A stretch of 64,000 nucleotides of DNA. Origin: Azorhizobium doebereinerae UFLA1-100. Lineage in GTDB: Bacteria; Pseudomonadota; Alphaproteobacteria; Rhizobiales; Xanthobacteraceae. The stretch spans positions 1 through 64,000 of the forward strand of contig NZ_AXBA01000015.1 of NCBI RefSeq assembly GCF_000473085.1, read 5' to 3'. Each line of letters opens with the position of its first letter. Within the stretch, counting starts at the first letter, position 1. Position numbers and translations under genes: made by a program. Positions 24,745 through 33,000 of the stretch are shown here, in pieces. The notes below the pieces were generated by a model that ran no database searches, had not been told where the DNA came from, and worked only from the letters and a program-made list of their open reading frames with translations.

Positions 24745-25725
24745 TCAGGACTTCACCGCCTTGGCCAAATAGGTGCCGTTCCAGGCGCCGTCGATCTCGC
24801 CGGACACGTCCTTCGGGATCACGCCCAATTCGTTGAACGCCTTGGCCTGCCGCTTCAACTGGTCGGGGGTCACCACCGGGCCGAGCTTGATGATCTCGGC
24901 GATGCGCAGGGAGATGTCGGCATCGAGGCCGGTCAGCGTCTCGATCGCCTTGCCGAAGGCGGCGGGGGAGGCTTCCAGCGCCTTCATCTGCTGCACATAG
25001 GCGGTGACGAACAGCTGCACGGCAGCGTCCTTGCCGGCGATGGCGCTCTTGTTGGCCGCCAGCATGCCCAGCTCCGCGCCCACCGACTTGGAGGCGCTGT
25101 AGTCGAGGTTCTTGGCGAAGAAGCCGTAGCCCTTCATCACCGGCACGCTCTCGAACGGCTCCCAGGTGACGATGGCATCCACCTCGCCCTTCTCCAGCGC
25201 CTGGTCGAAATTGGCGCCGCCGCCCTGGATGTTGATGGCCTGGAACGAATTGTAGGGGATGCCCTTCTCGATCAGCGTGGCGGCGAACTGGAACCACACC
25301 GCCGAGCCGGGCGCGATGGCGATCTTCTTACCCTTGATGTCGTCCCAGCTGTCGAGCTTCACGCCCTTGCGGCCGATGACATATTTCGGCGAGGCGCCGA
25401 CGCCCATGATGCCGACGATGCTGGTGGAGCCGTTGGCGAGCGAGATGGCGAGATCCGCCGGGCCGATGGCGGCGATGTCCAGCGAGCCGGCCTGGAGCGC
25501 GGTGCGCGCATCCGCATAGCGGGCGAACTCCACCAGCTTCAGCTCCACGCCCTGGGCCTTCAGCGTGTCGGCGATCAGGATCATGGGCGCCAGATGCGCC
25601 ACCTTCGGATAGCCGACGGTGAGCGTCACCGGCGGGGAGAGCGGCGCGCTTTGGGCGAGCGCGCCGGTGGCGGAAGCGGCAAGGAGGAGGCCGGACAGGC
25701 CCGCGAGAAATGTTCGACGCTGCAT
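24745..25725 (-). CDS. ABC importer substrate-binding protein (NMT1/SsuA-like)
   Basis: 326 residues. The N-terminus MQRRTFLAGLSGLLLAASATGALAQ is split into an RR-containing n-region and a hydrophobic core with cleavage near ALA-Q; it could be a Tat-type signal. The mature protein matches the NMT1/SsuA family: VTLTVGYPKVAHLAPM, DIAAIGPADLAISLANG, IKGKKIAIAPGSAVWFQFAA, KGEVDAIVTWEPFE. The family binds sulfonates, taurine, nitrate or aromatic and heterocyclic carboxylates. The location suggests a cyclic imide or its half-amide. AGAGGA precedes ATG 25725. Confidence 0.92.
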   Translation of the reverse strand: MQRRTFLAGLSGLLLAASATGALAQSAPLSPPVTLTVGYPKVAHLAPMILIADTLKAQGVELKLVEFARYADARTALQAGSLDIAAIGPADLAISLANGSTSIVGIMGVGASPKYVIGRKGVKLDSWDDIKGKKIAIAPGSAVWFQFAATLIEKGIPYNSFQAINIQGGGANFDQALEKGEVDAIVTWEPFESVPVMKGYGFFAKNLDYSASKSVGAELGMLAANKSAIAGKDAAVQLFVTAYVQQMKALEASPAAFGKAIETLTGLDADISLRIAEIIKLGPVVTPDQLKRQAKAFNELGVIPKDVSGEIDGAWNGTYLAKAVKS

Positions 25726-25781
25726 GGAAAGGTCCTCTGGAAGTGTTCTTATGGGGACGCGGCGGAAGGGATGGCGGGGCC

Positions 25782-26570
25782 TCAGGCGCCCGAGAAGCGC
25801 GGCGTTCGCTTCTCCTTGAAGGCAGCCTGCCCCTCGCGATAGTCGGCGCTGGCGAAGCAGGCGGAGACCAGCGCGGCGACCGCCTGCGCGTCGCGCTCCG
25901 CCTCCGGCCGGGCCAATTCCACCAAGGCGCGCTTGGCGGCGGCCACCGTCAGCGGCGCGTTGGCGGCGACGAGGTCGAGATAGGTCGCGCTGTCGGCGGC
26001 GAAGCTCTCCTGCGCCCACACCTGGCCGACTACGCCGAGGCGCAGCGCGTCCGCCGCGTCGAGAATGCGGGCGGAAAACAGGATGTCCGCCGCCGCGTCG
26101 GGACCGAGCTTGCGGGCGATCAGCTTGACGCCCTCGAAGCCGTAGCCGAGCCCGAGGCGCGCGGCGGGGACGCGGAAGCGGGCGTCGGCGCGGGCGAGGC
26201 GGATGTCGCAGGCGAGCGCGAGGCCGAAGCCGCCGCCGAAGCAGATGCCCTTGATCAGCGCCAGCGTCGGCTTGGCGGCCGCGGCGAGGGCGGTCATGCC
26301 CTCCGCCACCGCCGCGTCATAGGCCGCCACCGCGTCCGGATCGGAGCGGCGTTCGCCGAACTGCGAGATATCGGCGCCGGCGCAGAACGCCTTCTCGCCC
26401 TCGCCGGCGAGGACGATGGCGCGGATCGCCGGGTCCGCCGCTGCGCGGGCGATCAGTTCCGGCAGCGCGGTCCACATCTCGAACGTCATGGCGTTCATCT
26501 TCGCCGGCTGGGCGATGGTGATGCGCGCCAGCCCGCCCTCGACGGCATAGGCCAGGGTGCCGCTGCTCAT
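25782..26570 (-). CDS. Enoyl-CoA hydratase/isomerase family protein
   Basis: 262 residues. Crotonase fold with VLAGEGEKAFCAGADISQF (oxyanion hole), IKGICFGGGFGLALACDIRLA and FRVPAARLGLGYGFEG. The catalytic Glu positions of classical enoyl-CoA hydratase are partly changed (PAARLGLGYGFEGVKLI), so dehydration, isomerisation or hydrolysis of a CoA ester are all possible. The ATG overlaps the stop of the CoA-transferase (ATGA), so the two are translationally coupled and probably act in sequence. The binding protein of the importer starts 56 bases downstream. Confidence 0.9.
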   Translation of the reverse strand: MSSGTLAYAVEGGLARITIAQPAKMNAMTFEMWTALPELIARAAADPAIRAIVLAGEGEKAFCAGADISQFGERRSDPDAVAAYDAAVAEGMTALAAAAKPTLALIKGICFGGGFGLALACDIRLARADARFRVPAARLGLGYGFEGVKLIARKLGPDAAADILFSARILDAADALRLGVVGQVWAQESFAADSATYLDLVAANAPLTVAAAKRALVELARPEAERDAQAVAALVSACFASADYREGQAAFKEKRTPRFSGA

Positions 26571-27775
26571 ATGATGCCCTCCGACCGCAGCGTCGCGATG
26601 CGCCCGGCGTCGATGCCGATCTCGGCGAGGATGGCGTCGCAATCGGCGCCCTTGTCGGACAGCGGCGCCACCATGGCCGGCGGGGTGCGCGACAGGCCGA
26701 TCGGCTGGCCCACCAGCGTCACCGCGCCGAGGCGGGGATGCGCCACGCTCTGCGCCACGTTGAGATGGCGCACCTGCGGGTCCTCGAACACCTCGTCCAT
26801 GCGGTAGATCGGGCCGGCGGGCACGCCCACCTCCTCCAGCCGCGCCAGCCAGTTGGCCGAGGTGTCGGCGGCGAAGATCGGGGTGAGCAGCGCCCAAACC
26901 GCCTCGCGATGGGCGAGGCGCTGGGGCTGGGTGGCGTAGTCGGGATGCGCGGCGAGGTCGCTGCGCTGGATGGCGCGGCAGAGGTCGCGCCACTGGCCGT
27001 CGCCCCCGACCGCCAGATTGATGAAGCCGTCGGCGGTCTCCACCACGCCCATGGGGGTGGAATAGGGATGGTCGTTGCCCGCCTGTGGCGGCACCGTGCC
27101 GTCCACCAGGTAGCGGGCGGCCTGGAAGTCGCACAGCGCGATCTGCGCCTGGAGCAGTGAGGTCTGCACCCACTGCCCCTCGCCCGAGACGTCGCGTTCG
27201 CGCAGCGCCACCAGGATGCCGGTGGCGGCATAGAGGCCGGCGGTGGAATCGGCCACCGCGACGCCGGCGCGCACCGGCCCCTGGCCGGGCAGGCCCGTCA
27301 CCCACATGAGGCCACCCATGCCCTGCGCGATCTGGTCGAAGCCGGCGCGTCCGGCATAGGGCCCGTCCTGGCCGAAGCCGGAGATGGAGGCGAGGATGAT
27401 GCGCGGGTTGCGGGCCTTCAGCGCCGGATAGTCGATGCCGAGGCGGGTCTTCACGTCCGGCCGGTAGTTCTCGACCACCACGTCGGCGCTCTCCACCAGC
27501 TTCAGGAAGACCTCCAGCCCCTCCGCGCGCTTCAGGTTGAGCGTCAGCGAGCGCTTGTTGCGGTGGAGGTTCAGCATGTCATAGCCGTCGCGGGCGCCGG
27601 ACATGGTCTCGTTGGGGTCCACCCCGTCCGGCGCCTCGATCTTGATCACGTCGGCGCCGAAATCCGCGAACACCCGGCAGCAGGTCGGCCCCGCGCGGAC
27701 CCGGGTCAGGTCGAGAATGCGCAGGCTGCTGAGGGCTGACGACGGGGTGGCCGGGGCCAGGGCGGGCACGCTCAC
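26567..27775 (-). CDS. Family III CoA-transferase (CaiB/BaiF type)
   Basis: 402 residues. Family III pattern: LRILDLTRVRAGPTCCRVFADFGADVIKIE, VVENYRPDVKTRLGIDY, ILASISGFGQDGPYAGRAGFD, and the conserved catalytic-type Asp in VAVADSTAGLYAATG. These enzymes move CoA between carboxylic acids, activating acids such as succinate, mesaconate or itaconate. In this operon it is placed right after an amidase, so it would activate the carboxylate the amidase frees. GTG 27775 overlaps the amidase stop in GTGA, so translation is coupled. Confidence 0.92.
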   Translation of the reverse strand: MSVPALAPATPSSALSSLRILDLTRVRAGPTCCRVFADFGADVIKIEAPDGVDPNETMSGARDGYDMLNLHRNKRSLTLNLKRAEGLEVFLKLVESADVVVENYRPDVKTRLGIDYPALKARNPRIILASISGFGQDGPYAGRAGFDQIAQGMGGLMWVTGLPGQGPVRAGVAVADSTAGLYAATGILVALRERDVSGEGQWVQTSLLQAQIALCDFQAARYLVDGTVPPQAGNDHPYSTPMGVVETADGFINLAVGGDGQWRDLCRAIQRSDLAAHPDYATQPQRLAHREAVWALLTPIFAADTSANWLARLEEVGVPAGPIYRMDEVFEDPQVRHLNVAQSVAHPRLGAVTLVGQPIGLSRTPPAMVAPLSDKGADCDAILAEIGIDAGRIATLRSEGII

Positions 27776-29043
27776 GCGATGCACTCCTTTGGGGTGGTGT
27801 CGGGCGTGGCCCGGTGCCAGTCGCTGCGCGACTGGATGTGATGGACCCGCGCGATGAGCGCGCGATCGGTTCCCCGCGCCCCGACCAGTTGCGCGCCGAC
27901 GGGCATGCCGTTGCCGTCCCGCCCGATGGGAAAGGTGACCACCGGCAGGCCGAGGCCGCTGGCGAAGCGGGTGAAGGCGGACAGCCGGTAGAGCGTGCGA
28001 CCGGAGAAGCCCGGCGTCGCCGGATCGCAGGCGGCGATGGTGGGCGTGACGCACGGCATGGCCGGCAGCAGCAGCAGGGCGCAGCCGCCGAAGATGTCGC
28101 GCGCCATCCCGTCCGCGCCGGCTAGTGCGGCGCGGCATTCGGCCAGATGAGCATCGTCCATGGCCCGCCCCTTGGCGAGGCGGGTAGCGAACAGCGGGTC
28201 CTGCGTGGCGGCCGGAATGGCCTCCAACTGCCGGGCGCTCTCGCCCAGCAGAAGATCGAGCACCGGTGCGTCGGTGGCGGCGACCAGCGGCGCGAGCTGC
28301 ACGTCCAGCAGGTCGAGGCCGATGCCGGTGAGGGCGTCCACTGCATTGGAGAAGGCGGCGGCGATGTCGGGATCGCAGGCCGCCAGCAGGTCGCTGGCGA
28401 CACACAGCTCCCGGGGCGCGGGCTGGGCCGACGGGGCGAAGATCGCTGCCGCGCGGTCGAGCCAGGCGGCATCGCGGCCAAGGAACCCCAGGGTGTCGAG
28501 CGTCGGGGCGAGCGCCAGCACGCCATCGAGGGGGATGAGGCCGCGCGTGGCCTTCCAGGAACTGACCCCGCAGCAATGGGCGGGAATGCGCAGGGAACCG
28601 GCGGTGTCCGAGCCCAGCGCCAGCGGCACCGCGCCCGCCGCCACGGCGACGGCGGAGCCGGAGGAGGACCCGCCGCAGATCCGCGCCGGATCCCAGGGAT
28701 TGAGCGGGCGGCCGCGCCAGCGGTTGGCGCCGGAGGGGTCGAAGGCCAGCGGCGTCATCTGGGTGAAGGCGACCGCCCGGCCGCCGGCGGCGGCCATGGC
28801 GCTGACCACCGGCGCGGTGGCGGCGGGGGCGGCGTTCGGCGCCGGGTCGAGGCCATAGCTCGGGGCGCGCCCGGCGACGTCCACCATGTCCTTGATGGCG
28901 TATGGGAATATGCCGCCGTCCGCCGGTTCGACGAGGTCGACGAAGGCGCGGCTGTCAGCGGCGATCCGGAGGCAGCGGGCATAAGCCTCGGCGATGGCTG
29001 CCGCGCGCCCTTCCGTTCCGTTCGATGCCTGAAATTCGTCCAT
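27772..29043 (-). CDS. Amidase (amidase signature family)
   Basis: 423 residues. All parts of the Ser-cis-Ser-Lys triad are visible: Lys in YAIKDMVDVAG, the cis-Ser loop ICGGSSSGSAVAVAAG and the nucleophile in LGSDTAGSLRIPAH. No signal peptide, so it is cytoplasmic. The family hydrolyses linear amides. Between a LysR regulator and a CoA-transferase, and with an imidase-like gene in the same operon, it would turn a half-amide (monoamide of a dicarboxylic acid) into the diacid plus ammonia. It heads the operon. Confidence 0.93.
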   Translation of the reverse strand: MDEFQASNGTEGRAAAIAEAYARCLRIAADSRAFVDLVEPADGGIFPYAIKDMVDVAGRAPSYGLDPAPNAAPAATAPVVSAMAAAGGRAVAFTQMTPLAFDPSGANRWRGRPLNPWDPARICGGSSSGSAVAVAAGAVPLALGSDTAGSLRIPAHCCGVSSWKATRGLIPLDGVLALAPTLDTLGFLGRDAAWLDRAAAIFAPSAQPAPRELCVASDLLAACDPDIAAAFSNAVDALTGIGLDLLDVQLAPLVAATDAPVLDLLLGESARQLEAIPAATQDPLFATRLAKGRAMDDAHLAECRAALAGADGMARDIFGGCALLLLPAMPCVTPTIAACDPATPGFSGRTLYRLSAFTRFASGLGLPVVTFPIGRDGNGMPVGAQLVGARGTDRALIARVHHIQSRSDWHRATPDTTPKECIA

Positions 29044-29116
29044 GCCCGTTTCTCCGCCAAAGAGAGACTAAGGGGCTTTGTCGTGTTCGTGGAATTAGAA
29101 AAGAAAGCAGGCTGAT

Positions 29117-29131
29117 TTCGTATTTTGCGAA
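29117..29131 (-). promoter_or_regulatory. Probable LysR operator before the amidase operon
   Basis: Inverted repeat TTCG-TATTTTG-CGAA, a T-N11-A-type LysR box in an AT-rich patch, lies directly after the LysR stop and 74-88 bases before the amidase start. A repeated GAATTAG (at about 29092 and 29129) flanks the same patch. Confidence 0.5.
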
Positions 29132-30019
29132 TTAGCTTCCCTGCAATTCCTCCAGCAGCCGCCGGGTGGCGCTGGGCAGTTCCTCATTCTCTCGCACGCA
29201 GATGGCGATCTCGCGCACCGCCCAGGGATCCTCCAGCTGGATCAGGGCGAGGCCGAGCGCGGTGGCCAGCGGACGGAGCGCGGCCTCGGGCAGGATGCCG
29301 ACGCCGAGGCCGTGGCTCACCATCTGGCACATCACCTCGAAGCTGCGCACCTGCACGCGCACCCGCAGATAGTGGCCGAGCTCCCGCGCCCGCTCCATCA
29401 CCAGCCGGTTCACGGCGGTGCCGGCTTCCAGCGCCACGAAGTCCTCGTTCATCAGATCGGCGAAGGCGACGCTGCGGCGGCCGGCGAGCGGGTGGTCCCG
29501 CAGGGTCACCACCGCGAGGCGGTCAGTGGAATAGGGATGGCAGGTGAGCCCGTCCACCGGCTGGCCGCGCACGATGACGCCGAGGTCCGCCTGCTTGCGG
29601 GTGACGGCGGTGATGGTGTCGGCGGTGGGCCGCTCGTCGAGATCGATGCGGATGTCCGGGTGGCGCCTGGCGAAGGCGGCCAGATCCGGCGCCAGGCGCT
29701 CCACCAGCGCCGAGCTCGACGCCGACACCCGCACCCGCCCGCGCGCGCCGGAGAGATGGTCCGCGAGGCCCGCCACGTAACGGTCCGCCAGCATCAGCAC
29801 GGACTGCGCATAGGCCAGCGCCGTCTGGCCGGCCATGGTCGGCTCCACCCCGTGCGGCAGGCGGCGCACCAAAGGCATGCCCGCCTCCTCCTCCAGCAGG
29901 CGCAGGCGGCGGCTGGCGGCGGACAAGGCGATGTTGATGCGCTCGGCGGCTTTGGAGAGGCTGCGCGTCTCGCAGACGGCGACGAACAGGCGCAGCGATT
30001 GCAGGTCGTGGTGCAGCAT
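29132..30019 (-). CDS. LysR-family transcriptional regulator of the amidase operon
   Basis: 295 residues. N-terminal winged helix-turn-helix (SLRLFVAVCETRSLSKAAERINIALSAASRRL, residues about 8-40, split here by order only) and a LysR substrate-binding domain from about 90 (GRVRVSASSSALVERL). Unlike many LysR genes it points the same way as its likely target, with an 88-base gap carrying a T-N11-A box. ATG 30019 is preferred to ATG 30031 because GAGGGAC lies 6 bases before it and it gives the usual N-terminus. It probably responds to the pathway's imide, amide or diacid. Confidence 0.9.
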   Translation of the reverse strand: MLHHDLQSLRLFVAVCETRSLSKAAERINIALSAASRRLRLLEEEAGMPLVRRLPHGVEPTMAGQTALAYAQSVLMLADRYVAGLADHLSGARGRVRVSASSSALVERLAPDLAAFARRHPDIRIDLDERPTADTITAVTRKQADLGVIVRGQPVDGLTCHPYSTDRLAVVTLRDHPLAGRRSVAFADLMNEDFVALEAGTAVNRLVMERARELGHYLRVRVQVRSFEVMCQMVSHGLGVGILPEAALRPLATALGLALIQLEDPWAVREIAICVRENEELPSATRRLLEELQGS

Positions 30020-30068
30020 GGCGTCCCTCATCTCGCGCCGACGCGCGGCGCGCGAGGATGCCCGCAGG

Positions 30069-30097
30069 CCCGGCGCCCCGCAATGCGCGGCGCCGGG
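30069..30097 (-). terminator. Hairpin after the hydantoinase gene
   Basis: 9-bp perfect stem CCCGGCGCC/GGCGCCGGG with an 11-base loop, immediately downstream of the hydantoinase stop and before the LysR start. No clear T-run. Confidence 0.55.
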
Positions 30098-30104
30098 GCG
30101 GCCG

Positions 30105-31571
30105 TCACAGCCGGGCGCCGAAGCTGAGCGCCGGGTCGAATTCCGGTCCGCGCCGGCCGGTGGGCTCGGCCGCCGGGCCGGCGGCGCGGGCCAGGAACTG
30201 CCCGCTGCCGGGGGCGGCCTTCAGCGCGCCGTCCTCCACCACCACGCGGCCCCGGTTCAGCACCGTGACCGGCCAGCCGGTGACGGTGCGGCCGTTGAAC
30301 GGGGTGAAGCCCACGCGGTCGTGCATGAGCGCGTCGGTGATCTCCACCTCCTTCTTCGGATCCCACACCGCGATGTCGGCATCGGCGCCGATCATGATGT
30401 CGCCCTTGCGCGGGTGGAGGCCGTAGATCTTGGCCGGGCGGGTGGCGGTCAGCGCCACGAATTCCTCGATGCCCAGGCGCCCCTTCGACACCATGGCGTC
30501 GAACAGCAGCGGCAGGCGCACTTCAAGGCCCGGCAGGCCGTTGGCGATGTGCTTGAAATCCGGGTTCGGCCCGGCCGAGAGCTTGCCGGTCTCGTCCATG
30601 CGGTAGGGCGCGTGGTCGGAGGAGATGGTCTGGAGGTCGCCCTGGGCGAGCGCCTGCCATAGCGCCTCCTGGTCCGGCGCGGTGCGGGCCGGCGGGCTGC
30701 ACATGAACTTCGCGCCTTCCAGGCCCGGCCTGTCCATGTCCTGATTGGTCAGGAACAGATATTGCGGGCAGGTCTCGCCATAGACCTTCAAGCCTTCGCC
30801 GCGCGCCCGGCGGATGCGCGCAGCGCCTTCGGCGGTGGAGACGTGGAAGATCATGATCGGCTGATCGACGAAGGCGGCCAGCGTGATGAGACGGTGGAAC
30901 GCCTCCTCCTCCGATGCGCGCGGATGAGCGATGGCATGATACTTGGGCGCGGTATAGCCCTTGGCCAGCAGGCGCTTGGCGGTCCAGGCGATCATGCCGT
31001 GGTTCTCGGCATGGACGCAGACCAGCGCCTTGTTCTCCCGCGCCGCCATCAGCACGTCCAGCACCTTCTCGTCATTGAGCTGGAGCCGGTCGTAGGTCAT
31101 GAACAGCTTGATCGAGGCATGCCCGTCGCGGATCAGCTTCGGCAGGTGGTCCGCCAGCGCTTCCTCGGTCGGGTCGGCGATGATCATGTGGAAGGCGTAG
31201 TCGATGACCGCGCCCTTGCGGGCGAGGCCGTGATAGGCGTCCAGCACCTCGTTGAGCTTCAGCCCCACGTGCTGGGCGGCGAACGAGATCACCGAGGTGG
31301 TGCCGCCGAAGGCGGCGGAGGTGGTGGCGCTCTCGAACGTGTCGGCGTTGAGCAGGCCGCCGGCGGACACCTGCTCGATATGGGCGTGGCTGTCGACACC
31401 GCCGGGCAGCACATATTTGCCCTTGGCGTCGATCTCCCTCGCGACCGGGCCGAGGTCGCGGCCGATGGCGGCGATGGTCTCGCCCGCCACCGCCACATCG
31501 GCCTGGAAGGCGCCGCTCGCGGTCACCACGGTGCCACCGCGCAGCACAAGATCGTAAGGTTTCGTGGACAT
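30105..31571 (-). CDS. hydA: D-hydantoinase / dihydropyrimidinase
   Basis: 488 residues of the cyclic amidohydrolase family. Metal site GGVDSHAHIEQVSAGG, carboxylated Lys in HASIKLFMTYDRL, later His ligands in VCVHAENHGM and IFHVSTAEGAA, and the metal-binding Asp in TISSDHAPY. The length is normal. It opens 5-substituted hydantoins or dihydropyrimidines to N-carbamoyl amino acids. The neighbouring D-carbamoylase and racemase make D-hydantoinase the better name. The start ATG 31571 lies 55 bases from the divergent racemase start. Confidence 0.9.
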   Translation of the reverse strand: MSTKPYDLVLRGGTVVTASGAFQADVAVAGETIAAIGRDLGPVAREIDAKGKYVLPGGVDSHAHIEQVSAGGLLNADTFESATTSAAFGGTTSVISFAAQHVGLKLNEVLDAYHGLARKGAVIDYAFHMIIADPTEEALADHLPKLIRDGHASIKLFMTYDRLQLNDEKVLDVLMAARENKALVCVHAENHGMIAWTAKRLLAKGYTAPKYHAIAHPRASEEEAFHRLITLAAFVDQPIMIFHVSTAEGAARIRRARGEGLKVYGETCPQYLFLTNQDMDRPGLEGAKFMCSPPARTAPDQEALWQALAQGDLQTISSDHAPYRMDETGKLSAGPNPDFKHIANGLPGLEVRLPLLFDAMVSKGRLGIEEFVALTATRPAKIYGLHPRKGDIMIGADADIAVWDPKKEVEITDALMHDRVGFTPFNGRTVTGWPVTVLNRGRVVVEDGALKAAPGSGQFLARAAGPAAEPTGRRGPEFDPALSFGARL

Positions 31572-31626
31572 ATACCCAACTCCGGGACTAATAGGATTCC
31601 AGAATAGACAGAACGGGGACCAAGAG
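31572..31626. promoter_or_regulatory. 55-base divergent region between hydantoinase and racemase
   Basis: The two starts are only 55 bases apart, so both promoters must overlap or one lies within a gene. The sequence is AT-richer than the flanks (ATATACCC, GACTAATAGGATTCC). Ribosome sites are visible as GGAG (minus) and CAAGAG (plus). No clear palindrome. Confidence 0.4.
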
Positions 31627-32289
31627 ATGGCGCGGCCCGAGATCGTTGTGGTCAATCCCAATTCCAACGCCGCCGTCACGGCCGGCTTCGATGCCGCGCT
31701 GGCGCCGCTGCGCTTCGCCGACGGGCCGGTGATCCGCTGCCTCACGCTGGAGGAAGGGCCGTTCGGCGTCGAGACGCAGGAGCATGTGGACGAGGTCGCC
31801 ATCCCGCTGCGGCGCCTGGTGGAACGGGAGCGCGCCGCCGCCGCCTTCGTCATCGCCTGCTACAGCGATCCCGGCCTGCATGTGTGCCGCGAGGGGACGA
31901 GAAGCCCGGTGTTCGGCATCGCCGAGAGCGCGCTGCTCACCGCTTTGTCGCGTGGCGACCGCTTCGGCGTCATCGCCATCGGCGCCGGCTCCATGCCGCG
32001 CCACCAGCGCTATGTGCGCCAGATGGGCCTGGCCGAGCGCTTCGCCGGCGAGCGTCCGCTCAACATGAGCGTGGCGGAGAGCGCCTCGGGCGAGGGCACG
32101 CTGGCCCGGATGATCCAGGTGGGCGGCGAGCTGGTGGAGCTGGACCGCGCCGACGTTATCGTCATGGGCTGCGCCGGCATGGCGCGGCACCGCAAGGCGC
32201 TGGAGGCGGCGCTGGGCGTGCCGGTGGTCGATCCGGTCCAGGCCGCCGTCACCATGGCCATCGGCGCGGTGCAGATCGCGCTGGCCTGA
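31627..32289 (+). CDS. hyuE: Hydantoin racemase (Asp/Glu racemase superfamily)
   Basis: 220 residues. VVNPNSNAAVTAGFDAAL at the N-terminus and two catalytic-type Cys regions: FVIACYSDPGLHVC and VIVMGCAGMARHR. These are the hallmarks of HyuE hydantoin racemases and of related Asp/Glu racemases. It interconverts D- and L-5-monosubstituted hydantoins so that the D-specific hydantoinase can use both. It is the only plus-strand gene of the cluster apart from the regulator, facing away from the hydantoinase and converging with the flavin reductase. Confidence 0.9.
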   Translation: MARPEIVVVNPNSNAAVTAGFDAALAPLRFADGPVIRCLTLEEGPFGVETQEHVDEVAIPLRRLVERERAAAAFVIACYSDPGLHVCREGTRSPVFGIAESALLTALSRGDRFGVIAIGAGSMPRHQRYVRQMGLAERFAGERPLNMSVAESASGEGTLARMIQVGGELVELDRADVIVMGCAGMARHRKALEAALGVPVVDPVQAAVTMAIGAVQIALA

Positions 32290-32309
32290 CGCCCGGCGGA
32301 ACCGGCGTG

Positions 32310-32966
32310 TCATGCCGGTTCCTTCGCCATGCGGGCGCGGAACTCGTCATAGCTCTCCCGCTCCATGGAGAAGCGGTCGTTGAGGTGGGCATACATGGTG
32401 CCGCCCATCCGGCCGACCGGCTGATAGACGTCATAGTCCGTGCGCAGCGTCTTGGGGTCGAGCACGCCGGCGCGGGTGTGCAGCGCCAGCACCTCGCCGA
32501 TCACCAGGTCGCGGCGCGGCCCGAAATTGAGCGTCGTCACCTGCCGGCATTCCATCGCCACCGGGGCGATGGCGAGGCGCGGCACCGGGCCGTGGGTGCC
32601 CGGCACCAGCGGGATGCCCAGCGCCTCCGGCTCGCCTTCCTCCGGCGGGAAGGGAATGGCGCAATTGTTCATGGCCTGGGCGGTGGCCGCGTCCACGAGA
32701 TTCACCACGAACGCGCGGGTGGCATGGACGTTGACCAGCGTGTCCTTCACCCGGTCGCCGGGCTTGGTATCCACGCTGAACACCACCAGCGGCGGGTCCT
32801 CCGAGATGACGTTGAACAATGAGAAGGGCGCGGCATTCACCACGCCCTCCGTCGACTTGGTGACCACCCAGGCGATGGGCCGCGGCACGACGAGGCCGGT
32901 GAGCAGCTTGTAGCGTGTGTCCGGGTGAACGTCCGCGAAATCGAAGCTCAGGTCCGCCGTCGTCAT
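32310..32966 (-). CDS. Flavin reductase-like FMN-binding protein
   Basis: 218 residues. DIM6/NTAB-type flavin reductase domain: KLLTGLVVPRPIAWVVTKS, NAAPFSLFNVISEDPPLVVF, DTLVNVHATRAFVVNLVD, and a C-terminal VIGEVLALHTRAGVLDPK. Such proteins reduce FMN for a partner monooxygenase or bind flavin in other ways. No oxygenase is adjacent, so the partner is unknown. It lies next to the carboxy end of the D-carbamoylase operon and is oriented with it, 34 bases downstream. Probably cotranscribed. Confidence 0.85.
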   Translation of the reverse strand: MTTADLSFDFADVHPDTRYKLLTGLVVPRPIAWVVTKSTEGVVNAAPFSLFNVISEDPPLVVFSVDTKPGDRVKDTLVNVHATRAFVVNLVDAATAQAMNNCAIPFPPEEGEPEALGIPLVPGTHGPVPRLAIAPVAMECRQVTTLNFGPRRDLVIGEVLALHTRAGVLDPKTLRTDYDVYQPVGRMGGTMYAHLNDRFSMERESYDEFRARMAKEPA

Positions 32967-33000
32967 GGGTCGCGTCCTTGTCGGGATAGGCAGGAAAGGC

